DNA from: DATMNR01 sp963702765
GTDB taxonomy: Bacteria > Chloroflexota > Ktedonobacteria > Ktedonobacterales > Ktedonobacteraceae
Assembly (NCBI GenBank): GCA_963702765.1
Contig: CAVPEB010000023.1
Span: forward strand, 62,001-126,000
Direction of reading: 5' to 3'
DNA length: 64,000 nt
Under the pieces are notes generated by a model. The model did no database searches. It had not been told where the DNA came from and saw only the letters and a list, made by a program, of their open reading frames with translations. Numbering within the stretch: position 1 is the first letter of the stretch; each line of letters begins with the position of its first letter. This document shows, in pieces, positions 46,385 to 54,496 of the stretch. A program made the translations under genes and the position numbers.

Positions 46385-48016
46385 ATGGCAAGGCCAATCT
46401 ATGTGATTGGGCATAAAAACTCTGACCTGGATTCTGTCGCCTCGGCCTATGCATATGCGCGCTTGCTACAGTTACAAGGCGAAGAACAGGCTATCGCGGC
46501 ACGCAATGGTGAACTGAAGCCAGAGGTACGCTTTGTGCTGGAACGCTACAATGTTGAAGCGCCAGAAGCTCTGGAGGATGTCTATTTGCAGGTACGCGAT
46601 GTGATGAAGCGTGGCGTCATATCTGCTAACCTTGACCAGCCTCTGTTGGAAGCTGGACAACTTTTACAAGAGCATAATCGACGGTCGATGCCTGTTGTTG
46701 ACGCTGAAAATAAGGTACTCGGCATTATCGCGACCGAGGATTTCGCCAAATTATTCTTTAATGATCTGGATCCGCAGTCTGTTAATCGCGTGCCACTGCA
46801 AATGGAAAACCTGGTACGAGCGCTCAAAGGCCGTGTATTAGTAGAGGGTCGACGAAAATTAGGAAATCGTGTTATCGTTGGCGCAATGCAAGCTGAAACA
46901 ATGGTTGACTATGTTGAGCAGGGTTGCCTTGTGGTTCTGGGAGACCGCGAAGATGCACAAATGGCAGCCATAGAAAGCGGAGCGGGTGCGCTCGTAATCA
47001 CCGGTGATTTGCTGGTTTCGGAGCGAACTCTGGCAGCAGCAAGAAAATATGGCGTGCTTGTTATCAGTACAGGGCATCATACATTTACAGCAGTACGCCT
47101 AATCAACCTGAGCATCAGCGTACAACATATCATGAATCGCGAGTTTGCTTTCTGTCATCCAGAAGACCAGATGAGCGAAGTGCAGGCTATACTGGCACGA
47201 CGACGATCACTGCCGGTAGTGAATAATGACGGCAAACTCGTAGGATATCTCTCACGTACCGACCTCATCAATGCACGACCTAAACGTGTCATTTTGGTAG
47301 ATCATAACGAGCAATCGCAGGCAGTCGATGGCATCGAAGAGGCGGAATTGCTGGGGATTATCGATCATCACCGAATAGCTGATGTGCATACGAACAAACC
47401 AATCATGTTTAGAGCTGATCCTGTTGGTTGTACAGGCACTATCATCGCTGGCCTGTACCACGAAGCAGGTATAGCCATACCTCGCGAAGTAGCCGGGCTG
47501 TTACTTGCCGGACTACTCTACGATACCTTGATTTTACGTTCGCCCACCTGCACTGCGCGTGACGAACATGTGGCCATCGAACTTGCCGAGATCGCTGGCG
47601 AAGACATTGAGCAATATGGGCACGAGGTGTTCGCCGCTTCAGCAGCCAATTTGAGCGAACGCACAGCTAAGGAATTGCTGACAGCAGATTTTAAAGAGTT
47701 TGCGGTTCGCGACTCAAAATTTGCTATTGGTACAGTTGAAACAGCAAGCCCATTAACGATTGAAAAACGTAGCTCAGAACTGCTACAAACAATGCAACAA
47801 CTCGCTCAAGAACGTGGATACAGTTCTTTTCTCTTTATGATTGTCGATATCATTAATTTGCGTTCACATGTACTTATCTACGGTGGAGAACACGCGGTAG
47901 CAGAGATACTTGGAGCACCTCTGGAGCAAGATGGACATTCAGTAGTGGCTGAGAACCTCGTATCTCGTAAAAAACAACTTGTGCCTTTGCTTTCACGCAT
48001 TCAAGCCGCACTTTAA
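46385..48016 (+). CDS. ppaC: CBS-DRTGG family II (Mn-dependent) inorganic pyrophosphatase
   Basis: 543 residues. GHKNSDLDS (9-17) starts the DHH domain, which is interrupted by a regulatory insert of CBS1 (about 72-125), DRTGG (about 130-240) and CBS2 (about 250-300). The DHH domain resumes at VDHNE and IIDHHRI, and a DHHA2 domain ends with SRKKQLVPLL. This architecture defines nucleotide-regulated family II pyrophosphatases, where AMP/ADP inhibit and ATP or diadenosine polyphosphates activate. It hydrolyses PPi in the cytosol. AGGGGT precedes the ATG. The next gene is the membrane pyrophosphatase. Confidence 0.9.
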   Translation: MARPIYVIGHKNSDLDSVASAYAYARLLQLQGEEQAIAARNGELKPEVRFVLERYNVEAPEALEDVYLQVRDVMKRGVISANLDQPLLEAGQLLQEHNRRSMPVVDAENKVLGIIATEDFAKLFFNDLDPQSVNRVPLQMENLVRALKGRVLVEGRRKLGNRVIVGAMQAETMVDYVEQGCLVVLGDREDAQMAAIESGAGALVITGDLLVSERTLAAARKYGVLVISTGHHTFTAVRLINLSISVQHIMNREFAFCHPEDQMSEVQAILARRRSLPVVNNDGKLVGYLSRTDLINARPKRVILVDHNEQSQAVDGIEEAELLGIIDHHRIADVHTNKPIMFRADPVGCTGTIIAGLYHEAGIAIPREVAGLLLAGLLYDTLILRSPTCTARDEHVAIELAEIAGEDIEQYGHEVFAASAANLSERTAKELLTADFKEFAVRDSKFAIGTVETASPLTIEKRSSELLQTMQQLAQERGYSSFLFMIVDIINLRSHVLIYGGEHAVAEILGAPLEQDGHSVVAENLVSRKKQLVPLLSRIQAAL

Positions 48017-48120
48017 ATCATGTCGAAACATTGTAACTACTGCACAAAAACCAAGCTTATCGCATACATCAAATGCTGATTTGGCTTGTTAAACTGTTAC
48101 GATTCTGTTACTCAATATAC

Positions 48121-48149
48121 TTGTCATAGAACAAACTCTATGCTACACT
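48121..48149 (+). promoter_or_regulatory. hppA: Promoter of the membrane pyrophosphatase gene, long leader
   Basis: TTGTCA (48121-48126) and TACACT (48144-48149), spacer 17 bp. The leader of about 175 nt contains a stem ATAGGGG/CCCCTAT (48196-48233). Confidence 0.5.
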
Positions 48150-48331
48150 AACTTTCGAATTGATAGCCTCAGCTAGAGGATTGTGGATGGTCGTTATAGG
48201 GGCCAAGGGACTGCTGCTTCTGCTTTCCCCTATGCATTTGTATTTCAGTTAGATTGCGGTGCGTATCTATCCTGGTCAATACTGACCTATTGATTAACTT
48301 TTCATTAGCCTTAAGGAGGGCGTTTTCTATC

Positions 48332-50611
48332 GTGAACACAAACTATTATATCATTGTTCCAATCGTCGTAGGACTGCTTGCCGTGGCATTCGCCGCCTAT
48401 CTTGCAAGGTATGTTCTAAGCAAAGACGATGGCACACCTGCCATGCAGAAGGTCGCGGATGCCATATTTAAAGGCGCCATGGCCTTTCTCAACAGACAGT
48501 ATCGTACTATCGCTACTCTCGCGATCGTTGCTGCTATCGTAGTTGGCCTGGTGCTTGCTCTGCTTGGCTTGACTACGAAGTCCAATGCGATTGACTGGAG
48601 CCTGGGTTGGCACACATCGGTTGCCTTCTTGATTGGTGCGCTTTGTTCTGGCGTATCCGGTTATATCGGTATGTATGTCGCGGTGAGGTCCAACAGCCGT
48701 ACTGCTAGCGCTGCAACGCGCAGCCTGGGCGAGGCACTAATGGTCTCCTTGCGTGGCGGTGCCGTTTCAGGTTTCCTGGTGGTCTCCCTCTCCCTATTGG
48801 GCGTAACATCGGTATTTCTACTCTATGGTGGCCTGACAAATCCAGCACTAGCTCCGGAACTGATCGTCGGATTTGGCTTTGGCGCCAGCTTCGTCGCTCT
48901 TTTCGCTCAACTTGGCGGTGGTATCTATACAAAGGCTGCTGACGTTGGCGCCGACCTTGTTGGTAAGGTAGAAGCTGGTATCCCAGAAGATGATCCACGG
49001 AACCCCGCTGTGATCGCAGACCTGGTAGGCGATAACGTAGGTGACTGCGCTGGTCGTGGCGCCGATCTTTTTGAATCTACAGCCGCAGAGAATATCGGCG
49101 CGATGATCCTGGGTGTGGCATTGTATTTAGCAACAAAGAATGTCGGCTGGATCCTCTTCCCGCTCGTTGTGCGTGCCTTTGGTCTGATTGCCTCCGCGAT
49201 AGGGTTACTCTGGCTTCGCCCCTCGAGGGTCACTGAGCCCGACAAAGCCGCAGGCAAAGACCCGGGCGAAATTGCTATGCAGCAGCTCAACATAGGCTAT
49301 TTCATCACCTGTGGGCTCTCAATTATTGGCGTCTTCCTGGGGAGCTATCTATTGCTGAACGGCCTGGGAGTTTCAACAGCTAATAGTTTTGCTCCTTCAG
49401 TTGCTCCCTGGATATGGTTTGGTCTGGCCGGTACTACAGGTATTCTTCTGAGTATCGCCATCGTTTACATCACACAATACTACACTGCTGGCACCTGGCG
49501 ACCAGTGCGTGAGATTGTTGCTTCGACTTTGACAGGTTCGGCAACGACGATTATCACTGGTTTCGCCGTTGGATTTGAATGTGTGGCACTTCCTGTACTT
49601 GCTATTAGTGGTGCATTGTTCCTTTCCTTCTTTTTCGGCAGTCAAGTACAGATCCTGGATCCCAGTATTCCCCACTTCATCAACCCCGGAGGGATCTTCG
49701 GTACGGCCGTTGCAACAATGGGCATGTTGATGAGTTGCGCATACATTCTTGCTATGGACACTTTCGGTCCTATAACCGACAACGCTGGCGGCATTACAGA
49801 AATGGGTGGCGGGGCCGAGTCTGTACGTGATATTACCGACGCACTGGACGGAGTGGGTAACACCACCAAGGCATTGACGAAGGGCTATGGTATTGGCTCT
49901 GCAGCTCTGGCAGCCTTCCTGCTCTTCAGTGCCTATCTGGACGTTCTCTATTCCTTAAGCCACAACTCAGCTTTCTACCGTGTTGACCTTTCAGATATCA
50001 AGGTCTTCGTAGCAGCATTGATCGGGATCACATTGATCTTCTTCTTTAGCGCATTGGCAATTCGCGCCGTAGGTACCGCTGCTATGCGCATGATTGAAGA
50101 GGTACGCCGCCAGTTCCGTGAAAATCCGAAGATAATGGCAGAGGATCCCGCAGACCGTGTTGACCCTGACTACGCACGCTGTGTAGACATCAGCACTCGC
50201 GGAGCACTTCGAGCGATGATTTTACCTGGTGTTGTAGCCGTGGCGACTCCTATTGCCATTGGATGTATACTCGGTCCATCAGCCGAAGCAGGCTTGTTGA
50301 TGGTCGGAACTATGGGTGGTATTGTCGTCGCAACCTTCCTGAACAACGGTGGAGGCGCGTGGGACAATGCCAAGAAATATATTGAGGCTGGTTACTTACG
50401 TGTGAATGCCGAGGGCGAGATGGTTGATCGCCTCGACACTACCGCTACCGTTCTGGGTAAGAATAGTGAACCTCACAAGGCAAGCGTAGTTGGCGATACC
50501 GTTGGTGACCCTTTCAAAGATACCGCTGGTCCCTCGCTGCACGTGGTGATTAAGCTGCTCAGCACAATTACCCTAGTGCTGGCTCCTCTGTTTATAGCCT
50601 TGCATCCTTAG
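48332..50611 (+). CDS. hppA: Membrane-bound proton-pumping pyrophosphatase, K+-independent type
   Basis: 759 residues from the GTG at 48332 (AAGGAGG upstream; the longer frame has no site), with about 16 membrane helices. The substrate motif DVGADLVGKVEAGIPEDDPRN is split here over 20 residues; DNVGDCAGRGADLFES and GDTVGDPFKDTAGPS are the other PPi/Mg sites. GNTTKALTKG has Lys at the position that is Ala in K+-dependent enzymes, so this should be the K+-independent, H+-pumping class. It couples PPi hydrolysis to a proton gradient. It stands next to the soluble pyrophosphatase gene but has its own promoter. Confidence 0.93.
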   Translation: MNTNYYIIVPIVVGLLAVAFAAYLARYVLSKDDGTPAMQKVADAIFKGAMAFLNRQYRTIATLAIVAAIVVGLVLALLGLTTKSNAIDWSLGWHTSVAFLIGALCSGVSGYIGMYVAVRSNSRTASAATRSLGEALMVSLRGGAVSGFLVVSLSLLGVTSVFLLYGGLTNPALAPELIVGFGFGASFVALFAQLGGGIYTKAADVGADLVGKVEAGIPEDDPRNPAVIADLVGDNVGDCAGRGADLFESTAAENIGAMILGVALYLATKNVGWILFPLVVRAFGLIASAIGLLWLRPSRVTEPDKAAGKDPGEIAMQQLNIGYFITCGLSIIGVFLGSYLLLNGLGVSTANSFAPSVAPWIWFGLAGTTGILLSIAIVYITQYYTAGTWRPVREIVASTLTGSATTIITGFAVGFECVALPVLAISGALFLSFFFGSQVQILDPSIPHFINPGGIFGTAVATMGMLMSCAYILAMDTFGPITDNAGGITEMGGGAESVRDITDALDGVGNTTKALTKGYGIGSAALAAFLLFSAYLDVLYSLSHNSAFYRVDLSDIKVFVAALIGITLIFFFSALAIRAVGTAAMRMIEEVRRQFRENPKIMAEDPADRVDPDYARCVDISTRGALRAMILPGVVAVATPIAIGCILGPSAEAGLLMVGTMGGIVVATFLNNGGGAWDNAKKYIEAGYLRVNAEGEMVDRLDTTATVLGKNSEPHKASVVGDTVGDPFKDTAGPSLHVVIKLLSTITLVLAPLFIALHP

Positions 50612-50627
50612 TTCATTTTGAACCTGC

Positions 50628-50672
50628 AAAAGCGTTCGGCTTTTCAATAAAATGAAGCCGAGCGCTTTTTTT
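50628..50672 (+). terminator. Rho-independent terminator after hppA
   Basis: AAAGCGTTCGGCTT pairs with AAGCCGAGCGCTTT with one wobble, followed by a run of Ts. Confidence 0.85.
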
Positions 50673-50700
50673 CATACGTTGATAATGTGGATTCACAAAT

Positions 50701-50770
50701 TAAGCGGGGTAGTGTGAAAGCCAGCGAAGGCCGATACATCGGCGGTGTGCGCGATAAATCGCCACCTACA
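50701..50770 (+). repeat. Second copy of the structured repeat found at 30.2 kb
   Basis: Shares CGAAGGCCGATACATCGGC and a similar lead-in (GGGGTAG..TGAAA.CCA) with 30183-30223. GGCG and CGCC then form another small stem around GTGCGCGATAAAT. Located before the PLD lipoprotein gene. Confidence 0.6.
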
Positions 50771-51987
50771 GGTGTCTCGGTAATTTTGAATCAGCATCAT
50801 CAAGGTACACCCCGTGCTATCTATGCGTTTTATTTGTGGGGAACTGCAACTTCTTTTGGGAATACTGTGAACATGTTGAGAGGAGGAGCGATGTACCATT
50901 TTAGATTTTCCAGTTCTAAAGCAGTTTTCAACTTTCTCAAATATCCCATAATCATAACTGTATGTTTTGTTCTAGCCAGTTGCACTGGTAACATACTTCC
51001 AGGATTCAGCAGTAGTTCTCAATGCCAGAGCAATTGTAGCTCTGGATCTGGTGTCCAGGGCGTGCAGGTCTTTGTTGAGCCAGATGATGGAGAGCAAGTT
51101 ATCACCAATGCTATCGAAAGTGCGCAAAAATCTATCTGGCTAGAAATATATATTTTATCGGATCGAAATGTGATGCGCGCACTTGAAGAAGCAGCCAATC
51201 GAGGCCTGGATGTGCGTGTCATGCTAGAACCAACCCCAATTGGAGGTGGTACGTCTCCCTCAAAAACCCTGGATACACTCGCAGCTTCTGGTGTGAAGAC
51301 ACAATTCACTAATCCCAGTTTTTCCTTAACTCATGAAAAGGGCATGATCATTGATGGTACTTCAGTTTATATCATGACTTCGAATTTTTCTCGGTCAGCA
51401 CTTGGTGGAAGCAGCGGTAGCAGCGGGTACCGCAATCGCGAATATGGAATAATAGATACAAACCAACAGGATGTGCTGGCGACAGAAGAGATATTTATGG
51501 CAGATTGGAATCATACAAACGCACAATTCAATGATCCAAACCTGGTAGTTAGTCCCATTAACTCGCGCATTGACTTCACAACGCTGATTAATAGTGCCCA
51601 TAGTCTGATTGAAGCAGAAGAAATGAACGATAGCGATATCGAACAGGCTCTCGCCAATGCAGCGCATCATGGTGTTCAGATTGAAGTTATTTTGCCCTCT
51701 GCCAGTAGTAGTTCCGGAGATAGTAATAGCCAGGGAATCGCAACCATTAAGCAGGGTGGGGTGCAAGTGAGAGAGGACCCGCAACTGTATATGCATGCAA
51801 AAATAATTGTCGTAGATAATAAAGTAGCTTTCGTCGGTTCGGAAAACATTTCAGCACAATCGCTTGACCAGAATGGGGCTTTAGCCCGCCGCAAGCCACG
51901 CCATGTGAATGGCAGTGGTGAGGCGTGTGCTGGCTTGAGCCACGTCCCCATTACCACTTTTGCGGCAGAGAAAAAGAAGACATTCTT

Positions 51988-53940
51988 ATGAAGAACTATC
52001 AGGTACGACGGGTTTCTCTCGGCAAGACCGACCAATGCGATGAACTGGCCCGCGAATGTGGCAGGCTCTACAGTCAGACGTTGGTCTCCTTCTGGCGCAC
52101 GGTGCGCAAGCAGGGCATCTGGCTAGGTCCGAAGCACCTGATGCGCTGGCATACCAGCCCCAACCTCCATGCCCATACCGCCGATGCCTGCGTGCAAGCC
52201 TTCTTCGCGGCACTTTCGAGTTGGCGGGAGCGAAAGAAAGCTGGCGACCCAGACGCCAAACCCCCGCACAAACGCAAGCGATACTTTCGTATTGAGTATA
52301 AGGCGAGTGCCATGCGCCACAAGGACGGGGTACTTACCCTCTCCAACGGCAAAGGCAATGCTCCTCTCGTCCTCGTATGGCCGTGGGATACCCCACAAAC
52401 GGTCGTGATCCGACTTCCCAGGCACACAGTACGAGGCGATTGCGACCTACAAGCAGGAGCCGTTGTACGGCCCTTTCCCTGTCGGGAAAGTGGCCGGGAT
52501 TGATCTTGGGGAAATACATATGGCGGTCAGTCATGATGGCACCCAGACCTCTATCCTCAACGGGCGGCTCTTGCGTTCCAAAGTGCAGTACCGCAATAAA
52601 TTGCAAGCGATCCTCAACAGCCGCATCGATGGGCACATGAAGAAGGGCAGCAAGCGGCGCAAGCGGGTCATCCGTTCCAAGAAGAAACAACTCAAGAAGA
52701 TCGAACAGCAAATTCGGGAGATCGAGCACAAGCAAACGACGCACTTGATAACGACGCTGCATGCAGCAGGCGTCCAAACGCTCGTGATTGGCGATGTGCG
52801 CGAAATTCGGCAAGGCAACGATGTTGGCTCTACGAACAATCAGAAGATTCACCAGTGGTCGCATGGGAGTGTGCGCTTCAAACTCACCGGACAACGGCAG
52901 AACGGCTTGGGATGGAGGTCTTCTTGCAGGAAGAGTCCTGAAGGAAATCGATGCTTAGTAAAGACATTATTGAAAAGGTAATTGACTTATACCTACAAGG
53001 ATGGTCTACCCGACAGATCGCAGATGCTATGGGTATCTCCAAATCCGTTGTAGGAACGATTGTCAAGAAATCTGAGCTAGGTAGAGATAAATCTACCTCA
53101 CAGATTTTAGGCTGCAAGCGTACAACTCGTATCCCTTTTATGTGGTCATTTTTCCCTTTAACCCCTGAGAAAACATGGCTGTTGGGGCTTATCTATGGCG
53201 ACGGTTCACTATGCAATGATGGATATAAAATCACTATAACCTCCGGGGACTTTGATGTGATAGACAATATCAACCACCTTTTCGGAGATAGGCTCGGTAT
53301 TTCATCACCTACATCAACCTTTCAAACTATCGCGTTACATTCTAGACGCCTTTGGAAAGAACTCAATGGAAACTTTGCGCTTGTTCCCAATAAATCACGT
53401 ATCCTCTGTTATCCAGAGTTGCCTGATGGAATGAAATCTCATTTTGTGAGAGGGTTGCTTGACAGCGATGGATGCTGGAAGACAGATACACGTAATCCTC
53501 AGCCAAAACTAATATTTAGTTATGTCTCTCTTACAAGGGCATTCGTGGAGTCTTTACGGGCGGATTTAATCAAATATGTTGGTGTCTCGCCAAAGAGAAC
53601 CATTCACGAAGGGTCTGGATTTGTTCTTCTTTATTCTAATCACGATGCCATTAAGATCGGACACTGGGTATATGCCGCTTCAAATTTGAGGAATCGATGT
53701 GAGCGCAAGTTTGTTTACTGGTCGCGGTTTGCGAGATAGTCGAACGTGCCCGCACTGTCAGTACGTGCGGAGCAAGGTGGCCGGGCGGGTGTTCCGGTGC
53801 CCGAAGTGTGGCTGGACGTATCACCGTGATGGCGTGGGGAGCATCAACATCAGAAGAAAGTATCTGGGTCAATTCCTCTGTAGTTGGCGTTATGGCACCG
53901 CCCACGGGCATGCGGTTTCGGCCGCAAACCCGGCCTCGCT
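51988..53940 (+). pseudogene. tnpB: TnpB RNA-guided nuclease gene, interrupted and frameshifted
   Basis: ATG at 51988. The first frame ends after TPQTVVIRL (near 52,420). One base over, PVGKVAGIDLGEIHMAV gives the first RuvC Asp, a basic coiled helix RRKRVIRSKKKQLKKIEQQI follows, and LVIGDVREIRQGNDVG gives the Glu. After a further shift, GMEVFLQEES is cut by a 796-bp insertion. Beyond it, SRTCPHC..FRCPKCGWTYH is the zinc ribbon and RDGVGSINI the last RuvC Asp. All catalytic residues exist but at least three frame changes and the insertion prevent translation as read. Confidence 0.8.
52951..53739 (+). CDS. LAGLIDADG homing endonuclease inside tnpB
   Basis: 262 residues with its own ATG behind GAAGGAAAT. 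An N-terminal helix-turn-helix (QGWSTRQIADAMGISKSVVG, about 16-35) precedes two LAGLIDADG-type motifs, LLGLIYGDGS (about 77-86) and VRGLLDSDGC (about 168-177), so it should fold as a single-chain endonuclease. The inserted segment is 52940-53735; the reading frame uses nearly all of it, and its stop codon lies in the flanking tnpB. No intein splice motifs are visible. Codon and AT content differ from the surrounding tnpB. Confidence 0.85.
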   Translation: MLSKDIIEKVIDLYLQGWSTRQIADAMGISKSVVGTIVKKSELGRDKSTSQILGCKRTTRIPFMWSFFPLTPEKTWLLGLIYGDGSLCNDGYKITITSGDFDVIDNINHLFGDRLGISSPTSTFQTIALHSRRLWKELNGNFALVPNKSRILCYPELPDGMKSHFVRGLLDSDGCWKTDTRNPQPKLIFSYVSLTRAFVESLRADLIKYVGVSPKRTIHEGSGFVLLYSNHDAIKIGHWVYAASNLRNRCERKFVYWSRFAR

Positions 53941-54146
53941 CGTTCGCAAGAGCGAGAAGCCGCGCCGCTTTAGCAGCTGCGGAGTGTCACCAGAATCGCG
54001 AGTTGGGTATTATTGTTTCAGATTCATCAGTCCTGAATAGACTTCAAACAACATTCCAATGTGATTGGGGAATATCGCAAATCGTATAATAGAGTACGTT
54101 ATCTTGTCTGACATGGTAGGATATAAAAACAGAAGGAGAATTGTAT

Positions 54147-54434
54147 ATGGTAACTGAAGTTGCAATCTTCAATGCATTAGCGGGTAAAGAAGACGAATTA
54201 GGACAGGGCATTTTGAAGGGAATAGAGGTTATACGTCAACATCCCGAATGCATTTCGGTAAAGGTGGAACGCTGTATAGAACAACCTGGACAATACATAC
54301 TCTCCGTCATATGGACTTCGTACGAAGCACACGTGGATGATTTCCGCGGAGGTCCACTCTTTCCGCAATGGCGTAGTTATATCAATGGGTTATTTGAAGG
54401 ATCAGCTTTAGTTCGACATTACCAGCCCTTTTGA
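54147..54434 (+). CDS. Antibiotic-biosynthesis-monooxygenase (ABM) fold protein
   Basis: 95 residues from the ATG at 54147 (AGAAGGAG upstream). VTEVAIFNALAGKEDELGQGI and VIWTSYEAHVDDFR, split by an AG-rich middle, form the ferredoxin-like ABM fold with the usual Trp. Members are cofactor-free monooxygenases or heme/quinone-binding proteins; substrate unknown. Sits 62 bp before ligA. Confidence 0.78.
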   Translation: MVTEVAIFNALAGKEDELGQGILKGIEVIRQHPECISVKVERCIEQPGQYILSVIWTSYEAHVDDFRGGPLFPQWRSYINGLFEGSALVRHYQPF

Positions 54435-54496
54435 TATAAAAAGAATAAGAATACGAATTTACTGGCACTACATTAGTATTTCCAGGAGCTTTTTCG

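Larger units (their letters stand above)
51869..53990 (+). mobile_element. IS200/IS605-family element (tnpB only), 2122 bp
   Basis: The left end follows TTGAC (51864-51868) and has the hairpin GGGCTTTAGCCC. The right end has a GCCGCTTTAGCAGC-type hairpin and ends TCAC (53990). There is no target duplication, as expected of this family. CAGAAT occurs at both borders, so the border could be moved by up to 6 bp. No tnpA (Y1 transposase) is present, so movement needs one in trans. Confidence 0.85.
50891..54089 (+). pseudogene. Phospholipase-D-like lipoprotein gene, split by an IS605-type element
   Basis: Exon-like parts 50891-51868 and 53991-54089 join in frame to a 358-residue protein. It starts at an ATG behind AGAGGAGGAG, has the lipobox LASC and two HKD motifs: HEKGMIIDGTSVYIMTSN and HAKIIVVDNKVAFVGSEN. 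The element lies between the codons for SLD and QNREL. The downstream part RELGIIVSDSSVLNRL ends at TAA. Removing the insertion exactly restores the gene, so the insertion appears recent. It resembles cardiolipin-synthase-like PLD proteins anchored outside the cell. Confidence 0.85.

Noticed and set aside
52940..53735. Group I intron or intein in tnpB
   Set aside because: The endonuclease frame fills nearly the whole insert, leaving no space for a ribozyme core, and no intein splice blocks are seen; kept only as a test in the finding.
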